Of a DNA stretch of 64,000 nucleotides, positions 23,417-36,819 are shown piece by piece (position 1 is the stretch's first letter; every line of letters starts with the position of its first letter). Below the pieces are notes generated by a model. That model was not told where the DNA came from. It did not search any database and saw only the letters and a program-made list of their open reading frames with translations. A program made the position numbers and the translations under genes. Source of the stretch: Alviniconcha marisindica. Taxonomy: Eukaryota; Mollusca; Gastropoda; Provannidae. The DNA is taken from NCBI GenBank assembly GCA_018857735.1, contig JABMCL010000732.1:408501-472500 (forward strand), in the 5' to 3' direction.

Positions 23417-24100
23417 CTGAATACATACAGGACAAAGAAACAACATGACAACATAGTACAATATGGACACAAGACAAAGAAACAATGTGACAACCGTATA
23501 GTATATACACACAGGACAAAGAAAGACGACAACACAGTATAGTATGCACACAGGACAAAGAAAACATGACAACTCAACACAGTACAGTATGCACACAGGA
23601 CAAAGAAACAACACAATACAGTATAGTATGCACACTCAACAAAGAAACAACACAGCATAGTACGCACACTGTACAAAGAACCAACACAACACAGTATAGT
23701 GTGCACATGGGAGAAATCCGAGAATGAAACATGACAACTGTACACAGCAGCATGCACAGAAAACAAAGAAACAACACAACACACACACACTCGGAGAACA
23801 AAGCAACAAAATGGCAATGCAGTGAACACACAAGACAAAGAAGCAATAATCAACACATACAGTACACATAGGGTGGGCCAAAAAGCAACTTAATGCTCAC
23901 ACTCAGAGGACAATTAAACAACATGAGAACAATGTGAATACACAAGACAAAGAAACATAACACACACAGTACACATGGGAGAAAAAGAAAAACACACCTA
24001 AATCGTACACAGCTAGACAAACAACTGTTTACACAAACACGTTCATATACTATAAACATGGCAATGCCACGGAAAAGAGTGAAAGCACACCTCTACATTG

Positions 24101-24147
<47 letters not shown>

Positions 24148-24164
24148 GTATACATGTACATGAC

Positions 24165-24221
<57 letters not shown>

Positions 24222-26546
24222 GTATACATGTACATGACCATACACACACACAAATTCATGTGGACATTCCTCGTCAAGCGGTAACAAAACTACCTTTTGT
24301 GTTTAAGTACAGGGTTCTTATGCAGTTGTTCCCTCCTATACTGCTTGTCCACAAAAGTCAACACTGGGGGCCGTAAGGGTTAACAAATGAATGTTACACA
24401 CCACCTTCTGACTGGACTATCTGATGTGCACACATACACACAGTGACGAATATCACACAGCAACACACACACACACAGTGACGTGCCTTCCACACACAGA
24501 CACAGTGACACCCCCTCCACACACACACAGTGACACCCCCTACACCCCCCCCCCCCCCCCCATACACACAGTGACACATACAGTAACACCCCCTCCATAC
24601 TCCCCCCCACCCCCAACACACACACACACAAACAGTACCTCCCATCACTCACCCATTCGATCGGCCATAGAGTCAAAAAAGACCCAAGGGGCGTCTTTGC
24701 CCATGCCGCATTTGACAAAGGAGACATAATGACTGGTTTGGATGCAGACAACCGCAAACAGCTCCATCTTCTCCCGCGGCAACACCACATCAGACGAGCC
24801 GGCAGGCTCCCCGTTCTGTCGGCCTACTTGCGTGGCTTCGTTTCGTGCCTTGGTGTGGCAATACTTGAACTCAGGCGGCACCAACAGAGGTTTGGGGTTA
24901 TGTCCCTGGCGCTTCTTGTGCTGGTGTGACTGAGAGAAGAGAACATTTATTAAAAGACAAATCAGCATCAGGAAGACAGGGGTCAGGAGTGTGTGCAGGC
25001 ACTCACAACCTTTCACTTGTCTGCAGTGAGAAAAAGGATGGACAACTAGACAAATCAGCATCAGGAAGACGGGGGTCAGGGGTGTGTGTGATCGTTCACA
25101 ACCCTTCGCTTGTCTGCAGCGAGAAAAAGCATGCACAGCCAACTCCCACACACTTAGATCGGACACCCTGTTACCTTGAGCCCTACGCTGCAGAGGAACT
25201 GAGATCACTAGGTATGTACTCACTGCTGCAAACTGGCTTGTTAAGACGTGGAAAGTATTATTCTTCCACTTGTTTCATTCACACATGCTTGCCCGTCTTC
25301 TTTTTTTGCCTTTTTTTCTCTCACACTTTCCCACTTACATTCAGCTCATTTTTTCATTTCTGATTTGAATATCATTTTGTGATATTTGCAATTTCCACAT
25401 ACGCTGAAAGTTTTGCAATTAGTAGAATGTGACCGATTCCAGTTCTCTACAGTTGGAATGAAGTTTTCGGTTTTGGGTAGGCCCTGAAGGGCCACCTTTC
25501 ATTTATCTGAGCTGTCTGAACATCAGTCAGACTAGGTTAAAACAGTCACAAATGTCACAACACACTGAATTTCAGTGACATCATCCAGCAGTACAGTGTA
25601 ATAGCAATCATGCCCTTTTTTTTGTATTGAATACAGATTTGTGAATGACACAGTTATATCTAATGCAACACTCATATTACATTTTGCTTTTTTCTCCACA
25701 TCTTTTGTTTTGACAAAACAAATTGGAGTTGGTAAGAAATCAACTCTCGAAATTGCTCGTCACTTACCTTGAAATTACCTCCCTTTACGCGATCTCTGTA
25801 CCACCGTAAAGGCACATACACATATGCACACACTCATGCATGTGCACACACACACTCACACACACACACACACACACACTCACGCATGCATGTGTGTACT
25901 CATACACACACACACATGCACCCACTCACAAACTCGTAAGCACACACACACACACACACAGCAGAGCAGAGATAAAAAAAATTAAAAAGTGGATACCATT
26001 TGGATGCACTGTTCACAGAAAGCTGTGGTGTTGAGGCCTTGTCCATGTTGTAGGTAACAATCTTTACACTCAAACTTGGCCAGGGCTCCACATACGATGC
26101 ACTCACGGATACCTGCCCAACAAATCACAAAATACAACACCTGCACAGCAAACACAAAGTACAACACCTGCCCCAATATAAAGCAAATCACAACACGCAA
26201 GGTTTTATCAAGAACTTTGCTCACCATGAATTTTTGATGTGTTACCATGGGTTTTTACACAAAGACCACACAAATAAAAAGAAAACATAGGTATAAAGTT
26301 CTTTCCCTTCATAACCTTGACCAAGAATGTTAACTCTGTTATTTCAGTGAAAAATCAACAAAACCAGCCCATCTGAAGCAAGAGAATTCTGGTTTGCTGA
26401 TGATAGGAACAGCCCATCTAGAATTTCCGTTCACAGGCAAAAATGTATTAAGATATCTGTTTGTCTAAATCTAGTTCTAAGACTTTTTAATTTAAGGCAC
26501 ATGTCCCTGAATTACATTTTGGAAAAACAACAACTTTGGTACAGGC

Positions 26547-26622
<76 letters not shown>

Positions 26623-29600
26623 CGAGAGAACTCGAAAACTTTATTTGACAAAGACTGTAGTTTAGGTTCAGTCAAAAACCTGTCTAACTAGTCCTTTCTA
26701 AGCTACTGATGAACAGATATCAAATTACAGGCATTTGAATATAAATTTATATTTATATAGGCATGAATGAGTGAATGAGAGAGAGAGACAGAGAGACCCT
26801 TACTTGTTTCCAGAATATCAGTTATGTCAAGCTCCAGACTAGGAATGGTGCGGCGATACATTTTGTAGTCTTTGCCAAAGCGTGGCATCTGAAGTATCAA
26901 GCAGGAAGGAACCTGAAACAGACAAAAAGAACACTTGCTCAACCCCATGCACTGACTACATTTGTATACAGTACTGTCTGGCACACAGGACAATTCACTA
27001 ACTCCACATGCTGGTGTTACTGCTTGGCACACAGGACAATTCACTAACTCCACATGCTGGTGTTACTGCTTGGCACACAGGACAATTCACTAACTCCACA
27101 TGCTGGTGTTACTGCTTGGCACGCAGGACAATTCACTAACTCCACATGCTGGTGTTACTGCTTGGAACACAGGACAATTCACTAACTCCACATGCTGGTG
27201 TTACTGCTTGGCACGCAGAACATCTCGCAGACAACACATCCTAGCATACTGCTTGCACACAGGACAATTCACTGACTACACATGTCAGCATACTGATTGG
27301 CACACAGGACAACTCACTGATGACACAAGCTAGTGTGCAGTCTGCTAGTGTGCTGTCCGACACACAGGACGATTCACTGACTACACATTCTAGTGTGCTG
27401 TCCAGTACACATAATGATTCGCCAACTACACATTCTAGTGTGCTGTCCAGTACACATAATGATTCACTGACTACACATGCTAGTATGCTGTCCAACACAA
27501 ATACTGATTCACTGACTACACATGCTAGTATGCTGTCCAACACACATAATGATTCACTGACTCTACATGCTAGTATGCTGTCCAACACACACACTGATTC
27601 ATTGACTCCACATGCTAGTATGCTGTCCAACACACATACTGATTTATTGACTACACATGCTAGTATGCTGTCCAACACACACAATGATTCACTGACTACA
27701 CATGCTAGTATGCTGTCCAACACACATACTGATTCACTGACTACACATGCTAGTATGCTGTCCAACACACATACTGATTCACTGACTACACATGCTAGTA
27801 TGCTGTCCAACACACATAATGATTCACTGACTCTACATGCTAGTATGCTGTCCAACACACATACTGATTCACTGACTACACATGCTAGTATGCTGTCCAA
27901 CACACATACTGATTCATTGACTCCACATGCTAGTATGCTGTCCAACACACATAGTGACATACTGATTTATTGACTACACATGCTAGTATGCTGTCCAACA
28001 CACATAATGATTCACTGACTACACATGCTAGTATGCTGTCCAACACACATAATGATTCACTGACTACACATGCTAGTATGCTGTCCAACACACATAATGA
28101 TCCATTGACTACACATGCTAGTATGCTGTCCAACACACATACTGATTCACTGACTCCACATGCTAGTATGCTGTCCAACACACATACTGATTCACTGACT
28201 CCACATGCTAGTATGCTGTCCAACACACATACTGATTTATTGACTACACATGCTAGTATGCTGTCCAACACACATAATGATTCACTGACTACACATGCTA
28301 GTATGCTGTCCAACACACATAATGATCCATTGACTACACATGCTAGTATGCTGTCCAACACACATAATGATCCATTGACTACACATGCTAGTATGCTGTC
28401 CAACACACATAATGATTCACTGACTCCACATGCTAGTATGCTGTCCAACACACATAATGATTCACTGACTACACATGCTAGTATGCTGTCCAACACACAT
28501 AATGATCCATTGACTACACATGCTAGTATGCTGTCCAACACACATAATGATCCATTGACTACACATGCTAGTATGCTTCACCAACTATATGCATTTCTTC
28601 ATCTTGTGTGCATAAACTGCTGCATGACCCACCTCCTTCAACTTCACGTTGCCTTGCAGGAATGAAAGCTCCACCAGTATCTGTGTCGTCGGTAGCAGCA
28701 GCTTCTCATCTTTTTCAATGAACAGCTGGTAAAAGTAAGTGTGCTCTCCAGAACTGAAAACAGAAGACTCTCCATTAGTTTGGCCCATGTGAGCAGCAGG
28801 AATTTACAAGCTAGTTTGTGTATCCTCAACAAACACCTCTTGCGGCTAGGATGGTCATTATTCACTTCACAATCTTGACACAAGGTCATTATCCCCATAA
28901 CAACCTTGACACAAGGTCTGACGGTCATTATCCCCATAACAACCTTGACACAAGGTCTGACGGTCATTATCCCCATAACAACCTTGACACAAGGTCTGAC
29001 GGTCATTATCCACATAACAGCCTTGACACAAGGTCTGACGGTCATTATCCACATAACAACCTTGACACAAGGTCTGACGGTCATTATCCACATAACAACC
29101 TTGACACAAGGTCTGACGGTCATTATCCCCATAACCTTGACACAAGGTCTGACGGTCATTATCCCCATAACAACCTTGACACAAGGTCTGACGGTCATTA
29201 TCCACATAACAACCTTGACACAAGGTCTGACAGTCATTATCCCCATAACAACCTTGACACAAGGTCTGACGGTCATTATCCCCATAACAATCTTAACACA
29301 AGGTCTGATGGTCATTATTGATGTGACAATCTTGACACAAGGTCTGACAGTGACAATACACGGTCTGATAGTCATTATGCACATTACACCTGATACAAGG
29401 TCTGATGGTTGCTACCCACGTGACACCTGATACAAGGTCTGATGGTTGTTACCCACGTTACACCTCCTGATACAAGGTCTGATGGTTGTTACCCACGTTA
29501 CACCCGATACAAGGTCTGATGGTTGTTACCCACGTTACACCTCCTGATACAAGGTCTGATGGTTGTTACCCACGTTACACCTCCTGATACAAGGTCTGAT

Positions 29601-32600
29601 GGTTGTTACCCACATTACACCTGATACAAGGTCTGATGGTTGTTACCCACGTTACACCTCCTGATACAAGGTCTGATGGTTGTTACCCACGTTACACCTG
29701 ATACAAGGTCTGATGGTTGTTACCCACGTTACACCTCCTGATACAAGGTCTGATGGTTGTTACCCACGTTACACCTGATACAAGGTCTGATGGTTGTTAC
29801 CCACGTTACACCTCCTGATACAAGGTCTGATGGTTGTTACCCACGTTACACCTGATACAAGGCCTGATGGTTGTTACCCATGTTACACCTCCTGATACAA
29901 GGTCTGATGGTCGTTACCCACGTTACACCTGATACAAGGTCTGATGGTTGTTACCCATGTTACACCTCCTGATACAAGGTCTGATGGTCGTTACCCACGT
30001 TACACCTCCTGATACAAGGTCCAATGGTTGTTACCCACATTACATTTCCCGATACAAGGTGCAATGGTCGTTACCACATTACGTGCCACTGATGCCAACC
30101 ACGCTCTGATCTAGTTCTGTCACGGAAACTAGAAACACACACCCCTCCCTCCCCATGGAGTCTCACTGCACAGTACTTACCTCAGATGCAAAAGTGAATC
30201 TGCTTTCATAATCTCTGATAGGAGAGCACTCAGAAACTCCTCTGGATCTGAGGTTAGACAGAGAGAAAACAGGTCAGGCTTCAAAGTTGACAGGTCATTT
30301 ACAGGGTTAAAGTTAACTCCAGTGTACATAGCAGTTTTCAAATCATTTGTTATTTTTTTTTGTTACAGCAGTTATTAGTAGTAGTCGTAGTAAGTAAACA
30401 TGGTGCTTAATGTCCACAGAAACCATATGGCTTATTTGGGACAGGCTCATCATTATTACTGATTTCGAGCAGACTCATTGTACTCATGCCACATGTGGTT
30501 TTGAATAAGTGACTATCCTTTTATAGCATGTTTTTTTAATATTCACCAAAGTGGTGTCCAGAGAGAACGTGGTGCACAATTAGTAGACTGTCGACAGCAT
30601 GGTGGACCATCACGGTCCTATATTCAGTACACTGTAGTCAGCATTGTAGATCATTACAGTCCTATATTCAGTACACTGTAGTCAGCATGGTGGACCATCA
30701 CGGTCCTATATTCAGTACACTGTAGTCAGCACTACAGATCATTACAGTCCTATATTCAGTACACTGTAGTCAGCATGGTTGACCATCAGTCTTATATTCA
30801 GTACACTGTAGTCAGCACTGTAGATCATAGCAGTCCTATATTCAGTACACTGTAGTCAGCATGGTGGACCATCACAGTCCTATATTCAGTACCCTGTAGT
30901 CAGCACCGTAGATCATTGCAGTCTTATATTCAGTACACTCTAGTCAGCATGGTGGACCATCATGGTCCTATATTCAATACACTGTAGTCAGCACTGTAGA
31001 TCATTGCAGTCTTATATTCAGTACACTCTAGTCAGCATGGTAGACCATCATGGTCCTATATTCAGTACACTGTAGTCAGCATTGTAGATCACTGCAGTCC
31101 TATATTCAGTACACTGTAGTCAGCACAGTGGACCATCACAGTTCTATATTCCGTACACTGTAGTCAGCACTGTAGGTCATTGCAGTCCTATATTCAGTAC
31201 ACTCTAGTCAGGCTGGTGGACCATCACAGTCTTATATTCAGTACACTGTAGTCAGCACTGTAGATCATTGCAGTCTTATATTCAGTACACTCTAGTCAGC
31301 AGGTAGACCATCACGGTCCTATATTCAGTACACTGTAGTCAGCATTGTAGATCACTGCATTCCTATATTCAGTACACTGTAGTCAGCACAGTGGACCATC
31401 ACAGTTCTATATTCCGTACACTGTAGTCAGCACTGTAGGTCATTGCAGTCCTATATTCAGTACACTGTAGTCAGCATGGTGGACCATCACAGTCTTATAT
31501 TCAGTACACTGTAGTCAGCACTGTAGATCATTGCAGGCCTATATTCAGTACACTCTAGTCAGCATGGTGGACCATCATAGTCCTAAATTTAGTACACTGT
31601 AGTCAGCACTGTAGATTATTGCAGTCCTACATTAAGTACACTCTAGTCAGCATGGTGGTCCATCACAGTTCTATATTCAGTATACTGCAGTCAGCACTGT
31701 AGATCATCGCAGTCCTATATTCAGTACACTGTAGTCAGCATGGTGGACCATCACAGTCCTATATTCAGTACACTGTAGTCAGCACTGTAGATCATTGCAG
31801 TCCTTTTATTCAGTACACTCTAGTCAGCATGGTTGACCATCATGGTCCTATATTCAGTATACTGCAGTCAGCATTGCAGATCATTGCAGTCCTATATTCA
31901 GTACACTCTAGTCAGCATGGTGGACCATCACAGTTCTATATTCATTACACTGTAGTCAGCGTTGTAGATCATTACAGTCCTATATTCAGTACACTCTAGT
32001 CAGCATGGTGGACCATCACGGTCCTATATTCAGTACACTGTAGTCAGCACTGTAGATCATTGCAGTCCTATATGAATTCAGTACACTCTAGTCAGCATGG
32101 TGGACCACCACAGTCCTATATTCAGTACACTCTAGTCAGCATGGTGGACCATCAAAGTCCCTTGGTGTTAGTTTTAACATGTAAATATTTTTAGTTTTGA
32201 TTAAGTTTCCATAAAATGTGTTTTGCCCTGATGTAACCACGTTTTTAGCATTGATGGTGTTCTGACAAAATGTGTTTTGCCCTGATGTAACCACACTTTT
32301 AGCATTGATGGTGTTCTGACAAAATGTGTTTTGCCCTGATGTAACCACATTTTTAGCATTGATGGTGTTCTGACAAAATGTGTTTTGCCCTGATGTAACC
32401 ACACTTTTAGCATTGATGGTGTTCTGACAAAATGTGTTTTGCCCTGATGTAACCACATTTTTAGCATTGATGGTGTTCTGACAAAATGTGTTTTGCCCTG
32501 ATGTAACCACGTTTTTAGCATTGATGGTGTTCTGACAAAATGTGTTTTGCCCTGATGTAACCACACTTTTAGCATTGATGGTGTTCTGACAAAATGTGTT

Positions 32601-34484
32601 TTGCCCTGATGTAACCACATTTTTAGCATTGATGGTGTTCTGACAAAATGTGTTTTGCCATGATGCAACTGTCGGAGAGGGGAAGGAAAGGGAGGACTGT
32701 TTCAGCATACCTTTTTCCTCGCCCATCATTCCTGGTATTGTTCCAAGTTTGTCCAGCAGCTCTCGCAGCCTCAAAACTTTGTCTGCTCGCACGTAATGGA
32801 AGCTGAGCAATTGGAGAAATTACAAAGAATTGATAACAATCAAGTAATAGAAGCTGAACAGTAGAAATTACAAAGAGTAACAATAAACAAATAAAAAATC
32901 AATCAATCAAATCAAATAAAACAAGGGGTTATTGACAACAACAGAAGAAATAAAAGAGATAATAGCATAACAATGACATTACAGTAACGTCTGAGGGCCT
33001 TTTCTTGGATGAAAAATCTATACGTGATCGTTCAGGTTTCCGTCTTGGGGTTTTCCTGGGGAGTTGTCTGTGGGCTATATCACTGCTAAATATTTTTAGC
33101 GGTGTTAGCTTCTGAGAGTCTTTGTGCCCACCCGGAACTGTGAACATGCACTCATGTGTAAGTTTCTATGTACGATATACAAATTTTCATTCACTCCTAC
33201 TGAACCAGTCACCCATGCTTAAAGTCAGGCAGCTCCCTTTACCCCTCCCCACCCCCCACAAGACAGGGGAGTGCTTATGGACTTTGCTGACCACACAGGT
33301 ACCATGTAGTTCCCTTGACTGACAGGTACCACTGTAGTCCCTTGACACCACCCCCCCCCCCCCCCCAGACAGAGGAGTGCTTATGGACTTTGCTGACAGG
33401 TACCAGGTAACTCCCTTGACACCTCCCCCCCACAAGACAGGAGTGCTTATGGACTTTGCTGACCACACAGGTACCAGGCAGCCCCCCCCCCCCCCCCCCA
33501 GCCAAACAAGACTGCTAGACTTGCTACCACACAGGTACCTGACCCCCCCCCCCCCCAAACACACACACAAGACAAGAGAATGCTTATGGACTTTGCCAAC
33601 CACACAGGTACCACCCTCTTATGGACTTTGCCGACCACACAGGTACCACCCTCTTATGGACTTTGCCGACCACACAGGTACCACCCTCTTATGGCCTTTG
33701 CCGACCACACAGGTACCACCCTGGCCACAAATGAACGGAGCAGCCCCTCACTTCCTCAGCGGGTTGACGATGCCCTCCTTCAGCACTCGCTGCACCTGCT
33801 GATGGTCTGGAGACAGGCCCGGGCGCAGCGGCTTGTTGAAGATGAAGTCAAAGACGGTGGTGAAGTAAAACATGGAGAAGAGGGTGGCGTCCAGGTAGCA
33901 GGAGTTGTGGTGACCTTGGATCCCCCGCTGCTTGCCGCACACGGCCGTCAGCTCCTCAGGGCAGTACACCTCGGGCGGGCTTATGTCGCCACAGATGTCC
34001 GGGGTTTCCAACGTTCCAAACTCTGCACAACATTTTGATGTTGTTTTTTGAGAGCAGTGTGCGTTTTTTTTTTTTTTTTTAAATAGTTCACTGTCCATTG
34101 CGGGAAATTTTGGTCGCCTTACCCGCGTAAGGCACAACAGCCGCAAGAGCAGCGCTACCCATTCCTATCAGTGTGTGTGGCATTTTCAGGCGTCCAAACA
34201 ACGGCATGGCTGCCAGTGTTTGGGATTCATAACGTGCTCACAGATGTTGATGCATGCAGTTACACACACCGTAAGAAAGTCTGCGCTGAAAGGTGACTGG
34301 GAGAAAAATCCCTCGCCACACCAGGGACTTGAGCCTTCGTCAGCACTGCACTGCACCTGGCTTTTCAGTCGGACGCTCTAGCAACTGAGCTATTCCCGCC
34401 CCAGATTCCCATATGTTAAAAATAGAGTCTGTTTTCTGAATAATCGACTGCTCACACTCCCAACATCATTAGATGCAAAAGGTG

Positions 34485-34515
<31 letters not shown>

Positions 34516-34842
34516 AAGAGAGAGAGAGTGAGAGAGTACTCAACTTTATTACACATGGATTAAGATTTTAGGCAATTGCCTATTCTTACAGTCTGTCCCT
34601 GCTAATCTACATGCCAATAGGCTACGCATGAAAAACAGTAACAACACTGACTATCATAGTAATAACGATGAAGATGATAATTTTAAAATCAGAGCCAAAA
34701 CACAACGATAGAGAAAATATTGATGATGATGACGAGACATATGGTTCAGATACATCATGAACAACATGCACACAGAGAGAGACAGAGAAAATATTGATGA
34801 TGATGATAAGTATTGTTCAGATACAGGATCAACAATATGCAC

Positions 34843-34887
<45 letters not shown>

Positions 34888-36766
34888 AACAGGAAGAGGA
34901 AGGCTTTACGACAGCGGAAAATGTGAAAGGTGGAGGGTCTTGCCACACCACCTGCAGGCACAAAGAGACCACAAGGGGAGAGAAGCATCAAACAGCTGCA
35001 GTCAACACTCTCCCTAAAACTGACAAACTACACCCACCACCAAACAATGCAACTGTTCCAAATGAAACACTGGGGACACTTCCGACAAAGGGAGTCAAGT
35101 CTGTATGAGCTTTCCTGAGCACCTAGACAACACCCTGAACGGAACCAGACTGAAATGGTAACCCCACCTTCATGACCAGCTCCGTCTTTGGACTCCGCCT
35201 GGAAGCGCTTGTCTTTGCGGCACTTGCTGAGCGGCACGAACAGCGCCTTTCTGTGTGCACAGGTGAAGTGGCGCTCTCCACGGAAAGTGCCATCTGTCCC
35301 TGCGGAAATCTCTTCTTCCTGCACAACAGGCACAAAGAGAGAAATACGCATGCACTGATAATCATGCAGGTCAGTTAGGTAAGAACAGGTAATGAAGGAA
35401 CGAATCAACAGGCACATAGGTAGACATACACACACATTCACATGCAGGTCAGTTAGGTAAGAGCAGGTAATGAAGGAATGAATCAAAATTATGTATATGG
35501 CGCACAAATACTCCACACAAAATTACATGTCTGTGCTCCCTCAGGGACAAAAATGTGCTCACAAGTGAAAAACTACAAAAACATTTACACAACACAACAG
35601 CCTACAGAAAAATCCCTCCAAAAAAAAACACCCAATGGACATAATTATGAACCTGTATTCACAACCTTTTCACATGCCACATATCGATGCATGGGCGCTG
35701 CAATGTTTGGCAGTGTACACATGCATCCTAAAGAACACCCCCCACCACCAAATATACATAACACCCTAAAGACCCCCCCAACCACAGACGCATACATCCT
35801 AAACCCCCCCCCCCCCCCTTCCCAAGCCCCCATTCTATACAAATACAATGCATCTAAAGAACCGCCCCCCCCCCCCCCCCCCCACCAAATCCCCATACTC
35901 CACACACACTGCCCCTCCCCTGACCTTCTCCAGTGCACCCTGAAGACACTACTGACCATTTCCAGTCCAGCGATGATTTTGTTGGTTTGGCCATCCAGAG
36001 TGCCGATCCAGCGAATGACACCGTAGCGGGGAGGTTTGCCCAGCACCTCTACCATGGAGCCCACTACAAGGTCTGGGTCCGGGGTCACAGAAGATGATGG
36101 GGAGCCAGTGGAGCTCTGTTTGCTGTCACGGGCATTCCGCTCGACCGATTCTGGACCATGAACAGCACACTTGACGGTGCATGTATTCAGAGTGTTGCGT
36201 CAAGCAACCACTTATTTAAATCACAGCATTAAAAATATATCCTCACTTTTCACAAAGGGCTTAGTCTTTCATGGCAAACAAGAGGAGTAAAGCCTCCGTA
36301 AGAAGTAAGAGGTTGGCCTTTACGTACCGTTTTCCACGGAAAACAAGAGGAGTGAAACTACTTTCTCAAATACAAGCTGGTCACCCATTCTGTATCACAG
36401 ACCATGCACAGTCGAGTCCCAGAAACACAGGAAGAAAGCAACGCTCACTTTGCAGCAGTAAGCCACCACACTCACTCCACCCACCCTGAATTTGATTACG
36501 TAAATCCAAAGGTCAAATTCCAGTGTATGCAGCATTAATAGCACACCTTTATAGTACAGCTTTGCAAACTTACAAGGGCTACATGTGAGCTGGCCATGTG
36601 AAGTTATGAAGAATACCAACAGGACATTAAAATCAAATTACTAACTTATCAACCTGTTGCACCAAACCAAAAGCCAATGAAAAACTGTTGTCTGCTGTGT
36701 TACTCAGTAAGGAAACTGATTATTTCAGCTTCAGTCTTGACTAGTTCCTGTGTGTGGGGGAGGGGG

Positions 36767-36819
<53 letters not shown>

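Noticed and set aside
24380..24790. Extended minus frame around CYLD exon 13
   Set aside because: A different frame from the exon, overlapping CA/GTGACACC repeats. A shadow of the true exon.
27241..28665. Open frames over 200 codons on both strands
   Set aside because: Produced by the 45-bp intronic array. The sequence lies between CYLD exons 10 and 11 and has no initiation or splice context.
28860..30080. CRISPR-like array of regular repeats
   Set aside because: Units are contiguous with no unique spacers, and the DNA is eukaryotic intron.
32136..32810. Long minus-strand frame joined to CYLD exon 8
   Set aside because: Only 32711-32802 is exon. The rest is the 54-bp repeat read through the donor GTATGC.
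34320..34405. tRNA gene on the minus strand
   Set aside because: The region between the A and B boxes is too long and the 3' acceptor arm is missing. It continues into a SINE body.
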